Source: Bacteroidales bacterium
GTDB taxonomy: Bacteria > Bacteroidota > Bacteroidia > Bacteroidales > VadinHA17
Direction: 5' to 3'
Length of the DNA stretch: 8,547 nucleotides
Assembly (NCBI GenBank): GCA_016936695.1
Contig: JAFGXK010000102.1
Location: 1 to 8,547 of the forward strand
Shown piece by piece: positions 1-6,031 of the stretch. The notes below the pieces were generated by a model. It worked only from the letters and a program-made list of their open reading frames with translations. It ran no database searches and was not told where the DNA came from. The translations under genes and the position numbers were made by a program. Positions within the stretch are counted from its first letter, which is position 1, and every line of letters starts with the position of its first letter.

Positions 1-11
1 AATATAATTAT

Positions 12-19
12 TATATTTG
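12..19 (+). promoter_or_regulatory. Bacteroidota -7 promoter box for the small RNA
   Basis: TATATTTG matches the Bacteroidota sigma-ABfr consensus TAnnTTTG exactly. It lies about 6-8 nt before the 5' arm of the long stem that starts at 27, where a transcript would be expected to begin. The matching -33 TTTG box would fall left of the window start and cannot be seen. Confidence 0.55.
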
Positions 20-24
20 TAGAA

Positions 25-116
25 CCGCAGGGTGCCTATCCTTATAGCACGAGGAAATGCAGCGAGACATATTTATTCCACACTTATTTTAAACAGGCAC
101 CCTGCTTCTTTTTTTT
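25..116 (+). ncRNA. putative small structured RNA with built-in terminator
   Basis: A perfect 11-bp stem joins 27-37 (GCAGGGTGCCT) to 95-105 (AGGCACCCTGC). It is followed at once by a T-rich run (106-116), as in an intrinsic terminator. A -7 box ends at 19, so promoter, stem and terminator together outline a transcript of about 90 nt. Inside the 57-nt loop, 39-43 can pair with 51-55 around a 7-nt loop (44-50). A competing 3-bp pairing joins 47-49 to 58-60. The rest (56-94) is A/T-rich and probably single-stranded. I do not recognise the family. The SRP RNA tip (GGAA tetraloop followed by AGCAG) is absent, and no riboswitch core that I know is visible. It could be a free small RNA or a leader/attenuator for the M48 gene that starts 19 nt after the T-tract. 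The structure is seen directly; its identity as an RNA gene is inferred. Confidence 0.5.
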
Positions 117-134
117 ATAATGGTCTGGTCCTGA

Positions 135-1361
135 ATGCTTAATTATATTTTCTTTCTGTTAATTCTGATTCCTGTTGCCGGATATCTTCTTGAAAGATAT
201 CTGGAACATCTAAATGTCAGGATGTGGTCTGATAAGCTCCCCTATAAGCTTAAAGGGATCTGTGATGAAAAGGAGTATCGTAAAACACAACTCTATTACA
301 GGGAAAACCTAAAACTTTCGTTCTGGTCCTCGACCTTAAACCTGGCGGTAATAATTGTAATGCTGGCAGCCGGGGGCTTTGCTCTCGTCGACAACATAGC
401 CAGATCGATGAGCGTAAACAATATCATCATTGCTTTAATTTTTTTCGGAATCATCGGAATTGCATCAGAAATGATAAACCTGCCATTCTCATGGTACGAC
501 ACCTTCGTAATTGAAAAGAAGTTCGGATTCAACACAATGACAAGGCGCACCTTCATCACCGACCAGTTCAAATCATGGTTTATTGCATTGATGGTTGGCG
601 TTCCGGTTCTGGCGATTGTCACTTGGATATACTACAAGACTGAAAAAGGATTCTGGATCTATGCCTGGCTGCTTATTACCGCATTCACTGTGTTTGTCAA
701 TTTCTTCTATTCGGAATGGATTGTTCCGCTCTTCAACAAGCAGACTCCCCTTATAGACAGCCCGCTCAGATCCAAGATCGAGGCGTTTGCAGCAAAAGCA
801 GGCTTCAGGCTTAAAAATATATTTGTAATAGACGGATCAAAGAGAAGCACTAAAGCCAACGCATATTTTTCGGGATTCGGCTCAAAAAAGAGGATTGTGC
901 TTTATGATACACTTATCAGGGAAATGAGCGACGAAGAAATAGTTGCTGTTCTTGGACATGAAATCGGCCATTATAAAAAGAAACACGTCATCCGGAACCT
1001 CGTTTCGTCGGTGCTGCTGACAGGTCTGATGCTGTTCCTTTTTTCCAGAATAGTAGGTAACCCGGTGCTTTCAACTGCTCTGGGAGCTGAAATTCCAGGC
1101 TTCCACATCGGATTGATTGCCTTCGGGATTCTTTACAGTCCGTTGTCACTCATTATTGGTCTTTTTTCAAACTATATCTCGCGACGAAATGAATTCGAGG
1201 CTGACAGATTTGTTAAGGATAATTATGATTCACGGAAGCTTGCTTCTGCACTTAAACTACTATCTGTCAAAAACTTGTCAAACATGATGCCTCATCCGGC
1301 CTATGTTTTCTTCCATTATTCTCATCCGCCTCTTCTGGCAAGGCTCGAAAAATTGGAATAA
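135..1361 (+). CDS. M48 family (Ste24-type) integral membrane zinc metallopeptidase
   Basis: The 408-residue product resembles Ste24/CAAX prenyl protease 1 (M48A), a membrane-embedded zinc endopeptidase. Bacteria mostly lack prenylated CAAX substrates, so a role in membrane protein quality control is more likely, but that is inferred. The N-terminal half (about 1-200) is the M48_N-type multi-spanning region, with hydrophobic segments near 3-19, 62-87, 94-115, 145-167 and 173-195. The catalytic part has the conserved Ste24 stretch around 238-249 (NAYFSGFG) and the zinc motif HEIGH at 275-279. The third ligand is Glu353 in NEFEAD (352-357), and the family's C-terminal HYSHPP stands at 394-399. 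Two more hydrophobic segments (about 287-306 and 322-345) lie between the motifs. Full length suggests an intact gene. The ATG at 135 has no Shine-Dalgarno, and a five-codon in-frame-terminated mini-ORF (120-134) abuts it. The tRNA genes follow closely. Confidence 0.9.
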   Translation: MLNYIFFLLILIPVAGYLLERYLEHLNVRMWSDKLPYKLKGICDEKEYRKTQLYYRENLKLSFWSSTLNLAVIIVMLAAGGFALVDNIARSMSVNNIIIALIFFGIIGIASEMINLPFSWYDTFVIEKKFGFNTMTRRTFITDQFKSWFIALMVGVPVLAIVTWIYYKTEKGFWIYAWLLITAFTVFVNFFYSEWIVPLFNKQTPLIDSPLRSKIEAFAAKAGFRLKNIFVIDGSKRSTKANAYFSGFGSKKRIVLYDTLIREMSDEEIVAVLGHEIGHYKKKHVIRNLVSSVLLTGLMLFLFSRIVGNPVLSTALGAEIPGFHIGLIAFGILYSPLSLIIGLFSNYISRRNEFEADRFVKDNYDSRKLASALKLLSVKNLSNMMPHPAYVFFHYSHPPLLARLEKLE

Positions 1362-1365
1362 TTTT

Positions 1366-1373
1366 TATATTTG
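1366..1373 (+). promoter_or_regulatory. -7 promoter box for the tRNA pair
   Basis: TATATTTG is an exact TAnnTTTG match starting 4 nt after the protease stop codon and ending 11 nt before the mature 5' end of tRNA-Thr. Transcription would start only a few bases before the tRNA. No clear TTTG stands at the expected -33 distance, so the assignment rests on the -7 box and its position. Confidence 0.5.
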
Positions 1374-1384
1374 CATCCTGATTG

Positions 1385-1457
1385 GCCACCTTAGCTCAGT
1401 TGGTAGAGCAGCTCATTCGTAATGAGCAGGTCCGGGGTTCGAGTCCCCGAGGTGGCT
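1385..1457 (+). tRNA. tRNA-Thr (anticodon CGT)
   Basis: A full 73-nt cloverleaf can be drawn by eye. The acceptor stem GCCACCT/AGGTGGC is perfect, the D arm is GCTC/GAGC, and the anticodon stem is GCTCA/TGAGC around loop TTCGTAA. The T arm is CGGGG/CCCCG with loop TTCGAGT, and the discriminator base is T. The anticodon CGT reads ACG, so the tRNA carries threonine. The 3' CCA is not encoded and must be added after transcription. It lies 44 nt upstream of tRNA-Gly and is probably co-transcribed with it. Confidence 0.96.
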
Positions 1458-1501
1458 CACCTGGATTCCGGAACCACATGCCGGACAAGGAAATGTTCAT
1501 T

Positions 1502-1575
<74 letters not shown>

Positions 1576-1605
1576 AAATATCCTACACATGTATAAACGT
1601 TTTCC

Positions 1606-1633
1606 GTAGGTACAAGGCATGCCTTGTTCCTAC
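1606..1633. repeat. 28-bp near-perfect palindrome between tRNA-Gly and cinA
   Basis: The core 1612-1627 (ACAAGGCATGCCTTGT) is a perfect 16-bp palindrome. It is extended by matching outer arms GTAGG (1606-1610) and CCTAC (1629-1633), with a single T/T mismatch between them at 1611/1628. As RNA it would form a 12-position stem, with one U-U mismatch, capped by CATG. A further CCTAC at 1582-1586 could compete for the GTAGG arm. No T-tract follows, so it is not a standard intrinsic terminator. It might be an operator for cinA, a processing or stop signal for the tRNA transcript, or a dispersed repeat. Its function is unknown. Confidence 0.75.
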
Positions 1634-1659
1634 CTTATCCCTGCCTGAAACAAATTACA

Positions 1660-2901
1660 ATGAAAACCGAAATAATAACCATTGGAGACGAACTGCTGAT
1701 TGGCCAGACTATAGACACTAATTCAGCGTGGATTGGCTCAGAGCTGAGCATGGCTGGATTTGATGTCATGAAGAAGACATCCATCCATGATATCAGGACT
1801 GATATTCTGAATGCTCTCTCGGAGGCTGAAGGGAGAAGCAATGTGGTAATTATAACCGGCGGACTCGGACCCACCAGCGATGACATCACCAAACCTGCTC
1901 TTTGTGATTTCTTCGGAACAAGGCTTGTGATAAACCCGGAAGTACTTGCCATGATAACAGAAATGATGAAGAGGAGAAATTTTCCCATGAACCTTAATAA
2001 CAGGAGACAGGCGGAGGTGCCCGAATCATGCAGGGTTCTTACCAACGCCGCAGGCACGGCTCCCGGTATGTGGTTCGAAAGAAACGGCACCATTTTCATT
2101 TCACTGCCCGGTGTCCCGTCAGAGATGAAATACCTGATGATTACCCATGTTCTCCCGGAACTTAAGCAACGCTTTAGATCACAGGCAATTATTCATAGAA
2201 ATATAATGACATACGGCGTGCCGGAAGCGTTGCTTGCAGAAAAACTTGAAGGCTTTGAGGCAGAATTGCCGGTTGGGATAAAACTGGCCTATCTGCCCTC
2301 ATCTGGTGTAATCAAGCTCCGTCTTACCGGGACCGGTCGTGATGCCGTTTCAGTGGCAAAACTTGTCGAAACCAGGGTTCGTTTACTCTACTCGACAATA
2401 CCTGACCTGATTTACGGAGAGGAGGGGGAGACCCTTGAGATGGCTGTAGGCAGACTTCTCAGGGAAAAAGGGAAGACGCTGGGAACTGCCGAAAGTTGTA
2501 CCGGAGGCAATCTTGCAAGGCTCATTACAGGTATTCCCGGAAGCTCGGACTATTTCGTTGGTTCGGTTGTTTCATATGCCAACCATATTAAGTCAAAGCT
2601 CCTCGGTGTAGATGATAAACTCATTGAAAACTTCGGCGCAGTAAGCGAACCGGTTGTCATAGCTATGGCTGAAGGAGCCAGAACAGTGCTTTCCGCAGAT
2701 TATACCATAGCCACTTCGGGAATTGCGGGTCCTGACGGAGGAACAGAACACAAACCCGTCGGAACACTGTGGACGGCTGTCTCATCCGCTTCAGGAACGA
2801 AAGCCGAAATGCATACCTTCGGATCCGACAGACTTACCAATATCAACAGGTTCTCAAATGTAGCGCTCAATATACTGAGAAAGCAGATAATCAAGGATTA
2901 A
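1660..2901 (+). CDS. cinA: CinA: competence/damage-inducible protein, NMN deamidase
   Basis: The 413-residue product has the full two-part CinA architecture. The N-terminal MoCF-like (COG1058) domain covers about 1-170. It starts with the strand and GDELLIGQ at 9-16 and contains TGGLGPTSDD at 66-75, the signature of the pyrophosphatase active on ADP-ribose and similar compounds. A KH-type linker domain follows (about 180-255). The C-terminal PncC domain (about 256-410) carries TAESCTGG at 276-283, with the presumed catalytic Ser279, and SGIAGPDGG at 353-361. That domain hydrolyses nicotinamide mononucleotide to nicotinate mononucleotide in pyridine nucleotide recycling. I chose the ATG at 1660. 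The reading frame is open back to a TTG at 1624, but that start would add 12 unconserved residues and lie within the palindrome, whereas MKTEIITIGDE is the family's normal beginning. No Shine-Dalgarno is seen. The cytoplasmic enzyme is full length. Confidence 0.94.
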   Translation: MKTEIITIGDELLIGQTIDTNSAWIGSELSMAGFDVMKKTSIHDIRTDILNALSEAEGRSNVVIITGGLGPTSDDITKPALCDFFGTRLVINPEVLAMITEMMKRRNFPMNLNNRRQAEVPESCRVLTNAAGTAPGMWFERNGTIFISLPGVPSEMKYLMITHVLPELKQRFRSQAIIHRNIMTYGVPEALLAEKLEGFEAELPVGIKLAYLPSSGVIKLRLTGTGRDAVSVAKLVETRVRLLYSTIPDLIYGEEGETLEMAVGRLLREKGKTLGTAESCTGGNLARLITGIPGSSDYFVGSVVSYANHIKSKLLGVDDKLIENFGAVSEPVVIAMAEGARTVLSADYTIATSGIAGPDGGTEHKPVGTLWTAVSSASGTKAEMHTFGSDRLTNINRFSNVALNILRKQIIKD

Positions 2902-2942
2902 AGCGATTTTTTATGCATTGTTGAAAAAAATCACAGCAATAA

Positions 2943-2974
2943 TTTGGTTAATAAGATTAAAATCACGTATTTTG
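2943..2974 (+). promoter_or_regulatory. candidate promoter for the rpmB cluster
   Basis: A TTTG at 2943-2946 is followed, after 20 nt, by GTATTTTG at 2967-2974. The spacing fits the Bacteroidota -33/-7 arrangement, and the second element keeps the TTTG half of TAnnTTTG but differs in the first two bases. The start would be near 2980, giving a leader of about 40 nt before rpmB. It is the best match in the 120-nt gap after cinA. Confidence 0.4.
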
Positions 2975-3021
2975 CGCTTCATTTTTCAAAAAGACACACG
3001 TAAAGAATAAATAGGGAATCA

Positions 3022-3264
3022 ATGGCAAAGGTTTGTCAGGTCACAGGAAAGAAGGCGATAGTTGGGAACAATGTATCGCATTCAAAGAGAAGGACAAAGA
3101 GAAAGTTTTACCCCAATCTTTTTGTAAAGAAGTATTATTTGCCGGAGGAGGAAAGGTGGATTACTCTCAAAGTGTCTGCCGCCGGAATCCGCACAATAAA
3201 CAAGAAAGGCCTGACGGCTGTTCTGAAGGAAGCAAAGGAAAAAGGTCACATTGTGAATTACTAA
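3022..3264 (+). CDS. rpmB: 50S ribosomal protein L28 (bL28)
   Basis: The product is an 80-residue basic protein of the large ribosomal subunit. It starts MAKVCQVTGKKAIVGNNVSHS and continues with the SKRRTKRKFYPNL block that marks L28. The central KVSAAGIRTINKKG segment (about 50-63) is the usual L28 core. Only one cysteine (Cys5) is present, so it is the form that does not bind zinc through paired CxxC motifs. Its length and sequence are like Bacteroidota L28 proteins. It heads a run of small ribosomal genes, with rpmG beginning 14 nt after its stop. The leader lacks a good Shine-Dalgarno and is A/T-rich, which is normal for the phylum. Confidence 0.96.
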   Translation: MAKVCQVTGKKAIVGNNVSHSKRRTKRKFYPNLFVKKYYLPEEERWITLKVSAAGIRTINKKGLTAVLKEAKEKGHIVNY

Positions 3265-3278
3265 AATAAGATCAGGAA

Positions 3279-3467
3279 ATGGCAAAGAAGGCTAAGGGGA
3301 ACAGGCAGCAGGTCATCCTGGAATGCACCGAGCAAAAGGAGAGCGGTGTGCCGGGTATGTCGCGCTACATAACAACAAAAAACAGGAAGAATACACCTGA
3401 CCGTCTTGAAAGAAGGAAATACAACCCCAACCTCAAGAAAGTCACCGTTCACAGAGAAATCAAGTAA
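3279..3467 (+). CDS. rpmG: 50S ribosomal protein L33 (bL33)
   Basis: The 62-residue basic protein of the large subunit, near the E site, is recognised from its start MAKKAKGNRQQVILECTE. The SRYITTKNRKNTPDRLERRKYNP block (about 28-50) and the ending KVTVHREIK are also typical. It has a single cysteine (Cys16) and therefore belongs to the zinc-independent form, lacking the two CxxC pairs. It lies 14 nt after rpmB and 12 nt before the DUF4295 gene, so the three are almost certainly one transcript. An AGGAA directly abuts the ATG, too close to act as a normal Shine-Dalgarno. Confidence 0.96.
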   Translation: MAKKAKGNRQQVILECTEQKESGVPGMSRYITTKNRKNTPDRLERRKYNPNLKKVTVHREIK

Positions 3468-3479
3468 AAGCATAATACC

Positions 3480-3635
3480 ATGGCAAAGAAAGTAGTAGCA
3501 ACACTTAAAACCGGTACCGGCAAGTCTTTTACCAAATGCATCAAAATGACCAGGTCGGAAAAAACCGGATCATACCAGTTTAAGGAACAGGTGGTCCATA
3601 ATGATCATATCAAGGACTTTTTCACGAAGAAATAG
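3480..3635 (+). CDS. DUF4295 family small basic protein, probable ribosomal protein bL38
   Basis: A short gene of 51 codons plus a TAG stop encodes MAKKVVATLKTGTGKSF and ends HIKDFFTKK. It is rich in lysine and has one cysteine (Cys20). The length, start and position straight after rpmG are those of the DUF4295 family, which I know only from Bacteroidota. I recall that a Flavobacterium ribosome structure showed an extra large-subunit protein named bL38. I believe it is this family, but I cannot check that here. The neighbours support a ribosomal role: it begins 12 nt after the L33 stop and is followed by the terminator of the cluster. There is no Shine-Dalgarno. The family call is firm; the bL38 identity is less so. 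Confidence 0.85.
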   Translation: MAKKVVATLKTGTGKSFTKCIKMTRSEKTGSYQFKEQVVHNDHIKDFFTKK

Positions 3636-3661
3636 TACCATCGTTTTCAATCAGATATCAG

Positions 3662-3694
3662 AAGCTTTCTTCGTGCCTGAAGAAAGCTTTTTTT
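3662..3694 (+). terminator. intrinsic terminator of the rpmB-rpmG-DUF4295 cluster
   Basis: A perfect 11-bp stem, AAGCTTTCTTC (3662-3672) with GAAGAAAGCTT (3679-3689), encloses a 6-nt loop GTGCCT. The stem's final TT runs into a T-tract that ends at 3694. It begins 26 nt after the DUF4295 stop and separates the ribosomal genes from ftsY. Confidence 0.9.
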
Positions 3695-3701
3695 ATATTT
3701 A
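3694..3701 (+). promoter_or_regulatory. weak candidate -7 box for ftsY
   Basis: TATATTTA differs from TAnnTTTG only in the last base. It starts at the end of the terminator T-tract and lies 21 nt before the ftsY ATG. A promoter is expected here because a strong terminator precedes ftsY. No convincing -33 TTTG is seen. Confidence 0.3.
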
Positions 3702-3722
3702 CCATTCAATAATAATTTCTAC

Positions 3723-4688
3723 ATGGGCTGGTTTGGTAAGGGAAGCAAGGAGAACAAAGAGGTCCTGAATAAAGGCCTAGAAAAAACAAAGGAGAATGTC
3801 TTCACAAAATTGTCAAGGGCGGTTGTCGGCAAGTCAAAGGTTGACGATGAGGTACTTGACAACCTTGAGGAAGCTCTCGTGTCGTCCGATGTCGGTGTTG
3901 CAACCACTCTCAGGATAATTGAACGTATAGAAGCAAGGGCAGCAAGGGATAAATACCTTAACACTTCAGAGCTAAACAGGATACTCAGGGAAGAAGTCGC
4001 TGCCCTCCTTGAAAGCAGCAAGACAGGTCCGGTTATTGATTTCACATCACCACTTCCCGGATCCCCTTACGTTATAATGGTTGTGGGGGTAAACGGCTCT
4101 GGAAAGACCACCACCATAGCTAAACTGGCTTACCAGTACAAGATGGCCGGAAAAAAGGTTCTGCTCGGAGCTGCCGACACTTTCAGGGCTGCTGCAATCG
4201 ACCAGCTTCAGATTTGGGCCGACAGGGCAGGGGTTCAGATTGTCAGGCAGAACATGGGATCCGACCCGGCTTCAGTTGCCTTTGATTCCGTAAAATCGGG
4301 TGTTGCAGGAAATTTTGATGTGGTCATTATTGATACTGCCGGAAGACTCCACAATAAGATAAACCTTATGTCAGAGCTTTCGAAGATCAAACGGGTAATG
4401 GAAAAAGTTTTACCAGAAGCTCCCCATGAGGTACTTCTTGTACTTGACGGATCGACCGGCCAGAATGCTTTTGAACAGGCAAAGCAGTTTACCGCTGCCA
4501 CAAGCGTTACAGCCCTGGCAATAACAAAACTCGACGGCACTGCAAAAGGCGGAGTTGTGATTGGAATTTCCGACCAGTTCGGGATACCCGTGAAATATAT
4601 AGGTTTGGGAGAAAAACTAACCGATCTTCAGGAATTCAACCCCCGGGAATTTGTTAATTCCCTTTTCTCACAGGAAACAGGCATTTAA
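3723..4688 (+). CDS. ftsY: FtsY, signal recognition particle receptor GTPase
   Basis: FtsY docks the SRP (Ffh plus RNA) with its ribosome-nascent chain at the inner membrane and passes it to SecYEG. The 321-residue product has an N domain (about 20-100) and a G domain. The P-loop GVNGSGKTT lies at 122-130, the SRP-GTPase insertion motif DTFRAAA at 152-158 and G3 DTAGR at 204-208. G4 TKLD at 268-271 runs into the family signature GTAKGG, and G5 GLGEK is at 294-298. The long acidic A domain of the E. coli protein is missing. Only a short lysine-rich lead (about 1-25) remains, so membrane contact probably relies on a basic amphipathic N-terminal helix. That shorter form is common outside the enterics. 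The gene follows a terminator and lies 17 nt before rimO, with which it is likely co-transcribed. Confidence 0.96.
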   Translation: MGWFGKGSKENKEVLNKGLEKTKENVFTKLSRAVVGKSKVDDEVLDNLEEALVSSDVGVATTLRIIERIEARAARDKYLNTSELNRILREEVAALLESSKTGPVIDFTSPLPGSPYVIMVVGVNGSGKTTTIAKLAYQYKMAGKKVLLGAADTFRAAAIDQLQIWADRAGVQIVRQNMGSDPASVAFDSVKSGVAGNFDVVIIDTAGRLHNKINLMSELSKIKRVMEKVLPEAPHEVLLVLDGSTGQNAFEQAKQFTAATSVTALAITKLDGTAKGGVVIGISDQFGIPVKYIGLGEKLTDLQEFNPREFVNSLFSQETGI

Positions 4689-4705
4689 CATCTATACTTC
4701 CCGAA

Positions 4706-6025
4706 TTGCAAAAAGGCACCGTCGATAAGCTTGTAAATATAGTAACACTGGGTTGTTCAAAGAACACGGTTGACTCGGAGAAACTGCTCATTCAGATCAG
4801 GAAAGGAGGATATGCAGTTGCATACGATTCATCGTCCGAGACTGCCGATACAGTAATAATAAACACCTGTGGTTTCATAAACGATGCGAAAGAGGAAAGC
4901 ATCGACACCATCCTTCGCTATGTAAAAGCGAGCCGCGAAGGCCGTGTAAGGAAACTTTACGTCATGGGCTGCCTTTCGGAACGATACCGTGACGCCCTTC
5001 AACAGGCTATACCTGAAGTAGATAAATATTTCGGCGTCAATAATATGGAAGAGATTCTTCAGGAGCTGGGCTCTACAACCCACAGGGAACTTCTTCCAGA
5101 GAGGGTGCTCACTGGTCCCGCCCATTACGCTTACCTGAAAGTGTCTGAAGGCTGCAACAGGAAGTGTTCATTTTGTGCCATACCAATGATCAGGGGGAAA
5201 TATATATCCAGTCCTATTGATGAGATTATAAGAGAGGCTGAGATACTTGCGGGCAATGGTGTCAGGGAATTGATTCTCATAGCGCAGGACCTCAGTTACT
5301 ACGGACTCGACATTTACGGAAAGAGGGAACTGCCCCGGCTTGTCTCACGGCTCCTTTCCATTGAGTCTCTGGAATGGATCAGACTTCATTACCTTTATCC
5401 TGCAGGCTTTCCATCGGGGGTCATCGATCTGATGAAGGACAATCCAAAGATCTGCCGTTATATAGATATTCCTATACAGCATATATCCGACAGGATGCTC
5501 AGGATAATGAAACGTTCGCACGCAGGGAAGGCAACCCGCGATCTGCTTAACAGGATACGGCGTGAACTTCCCGACGCAGCCGTCAGGACAACTCTCATAG
5601 CAGGTCATCCTGGTGAGACCGAAAAAGATTACAATGAGCTCAGGGAGTTTATTTCCGGTTACAGGTTCGACCGGCTGGGCGTTTTTGCCTACAGCCATGA
5701 AGAGGGAACATATTCCGGAGAAAAGTATGCTGATGATGTTCCAATGAAAGTAAAGGAATCAAGGGTATACGAACTTATGGCCATCCAGCAGTCGATTTCC
5801 GCGGAACTCAACGGTCATAAAACCGGCCGTGTCTTGAAAGTCGTGATCGACAGAAGGGAAGGGGACTATTTTATAGGAAGAAGCGAACACGACAGCCCCG
5901 AGGTTGACAATGAAGTCCTGATAAGCACAAAAGAAGAACTGGTACCTGGCAGTTTCCACGACATCCTGATAACCGGATCGGCAGAGTTTGATCTTTTCGG
6001 AACACCGTCAAAAAACCCTTACTGA
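4706..6025 (+). CDS. rimO: RimO, ribosomal protein S12 methylthiotransferase (radical SAM)
   Basis: RimO adds a methylthio group to the conserved aspartate of ribosomal protein S12, using two iron-sulphur clusters. In the 439-residue product the N-terminal UPF0004/MTTase domain supplies Cys17, Cys55 and Cys89 for the auxiliary cluster. The radical SAM domain has CNRKCSFC (Cys150, Cys154, Cys157). A TRAM domain (about 370-435) ends the protein and binds the substrate. VTLGCSKNTVDSE at the N-terminus distinguishes RimO from the tRNA enzyme MiaB. The frame has no ATG before the conserved start. The TTG at 4706 gives MQKGTVDKLVNIVTLGCSKN, close to the family's normal length; an ATA at 4694 is the only other in-frame near-start nearby. 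The gene is 17 nt downstream of ftsY and converges on clpC. Confidence 0.95.
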   Translation: MQKGTVDKLVNIVTLGCSKNTVDSEKLLIQIRKGGYAVAYDSSSETADTVIINTCGFINDAKEESIDTILRYVKASREGRVRKLYVMGCLSERYRDALQQAIPEVDKYFGVNNMEEILQELGSTTHRELLPERVLTGPAHYAYLKVSEGCNRKCSFCAIPMIRGKYISSPIDEIIREAEILAGNGVRELILIAQDLSYYGLDIYGKRELPRLVSRLLSIESLEWIRLHYLYPAGFPSGVIDLMKDNPKICRYIDIPIQHISDRMLRIMKRSHAGKATRDLLNRIRRELPDAAVRTTLIAGHPGETEKDYNELREFISGYRFDRLGVFAYSHEEGTYSGEKYADDVPMKVKESRVYELMAIQQSISAELNGHKTGRVLKVVIDRREGDYFIGRSEHDSPEVDNEVLISTKEELVPGSFHDILITGSAEFDLFGTPSKNPY

Positions 6026-6031
6026 AAGGAC

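Noticed and set aside
25..116. SRP (4.5S) RNA or a known riboswitch
   Set aside because: The SRP tip (GGAA loop followed by AGCAG) is missing, and I find none of the conserved cores of cobalamin, TPP, SAM or glycine riboswitches.
1624..1659. TTG start giving cinA 12 extra N-terminal residues
   Set aside because: The added residues do not belong to the CinA fold, the TTG lies inside the palindrome, and the ATG at 1660 begins exactly at the conserved N-terminus.
1635..2099. 154-codon minus-strand reading frame
   Set aside because: It lies wholly antisense to the conserved CinA N-terminal domain, resembles no family I know and has no promoter. It is a shadow of the codon pattern.
2905..2932. 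Hairpin after cinA as a terminator
   Set aside because: The 8-bp stem is almost all A-T, with a 12-nt loop and no T-tract after it, so it is too weak to call.
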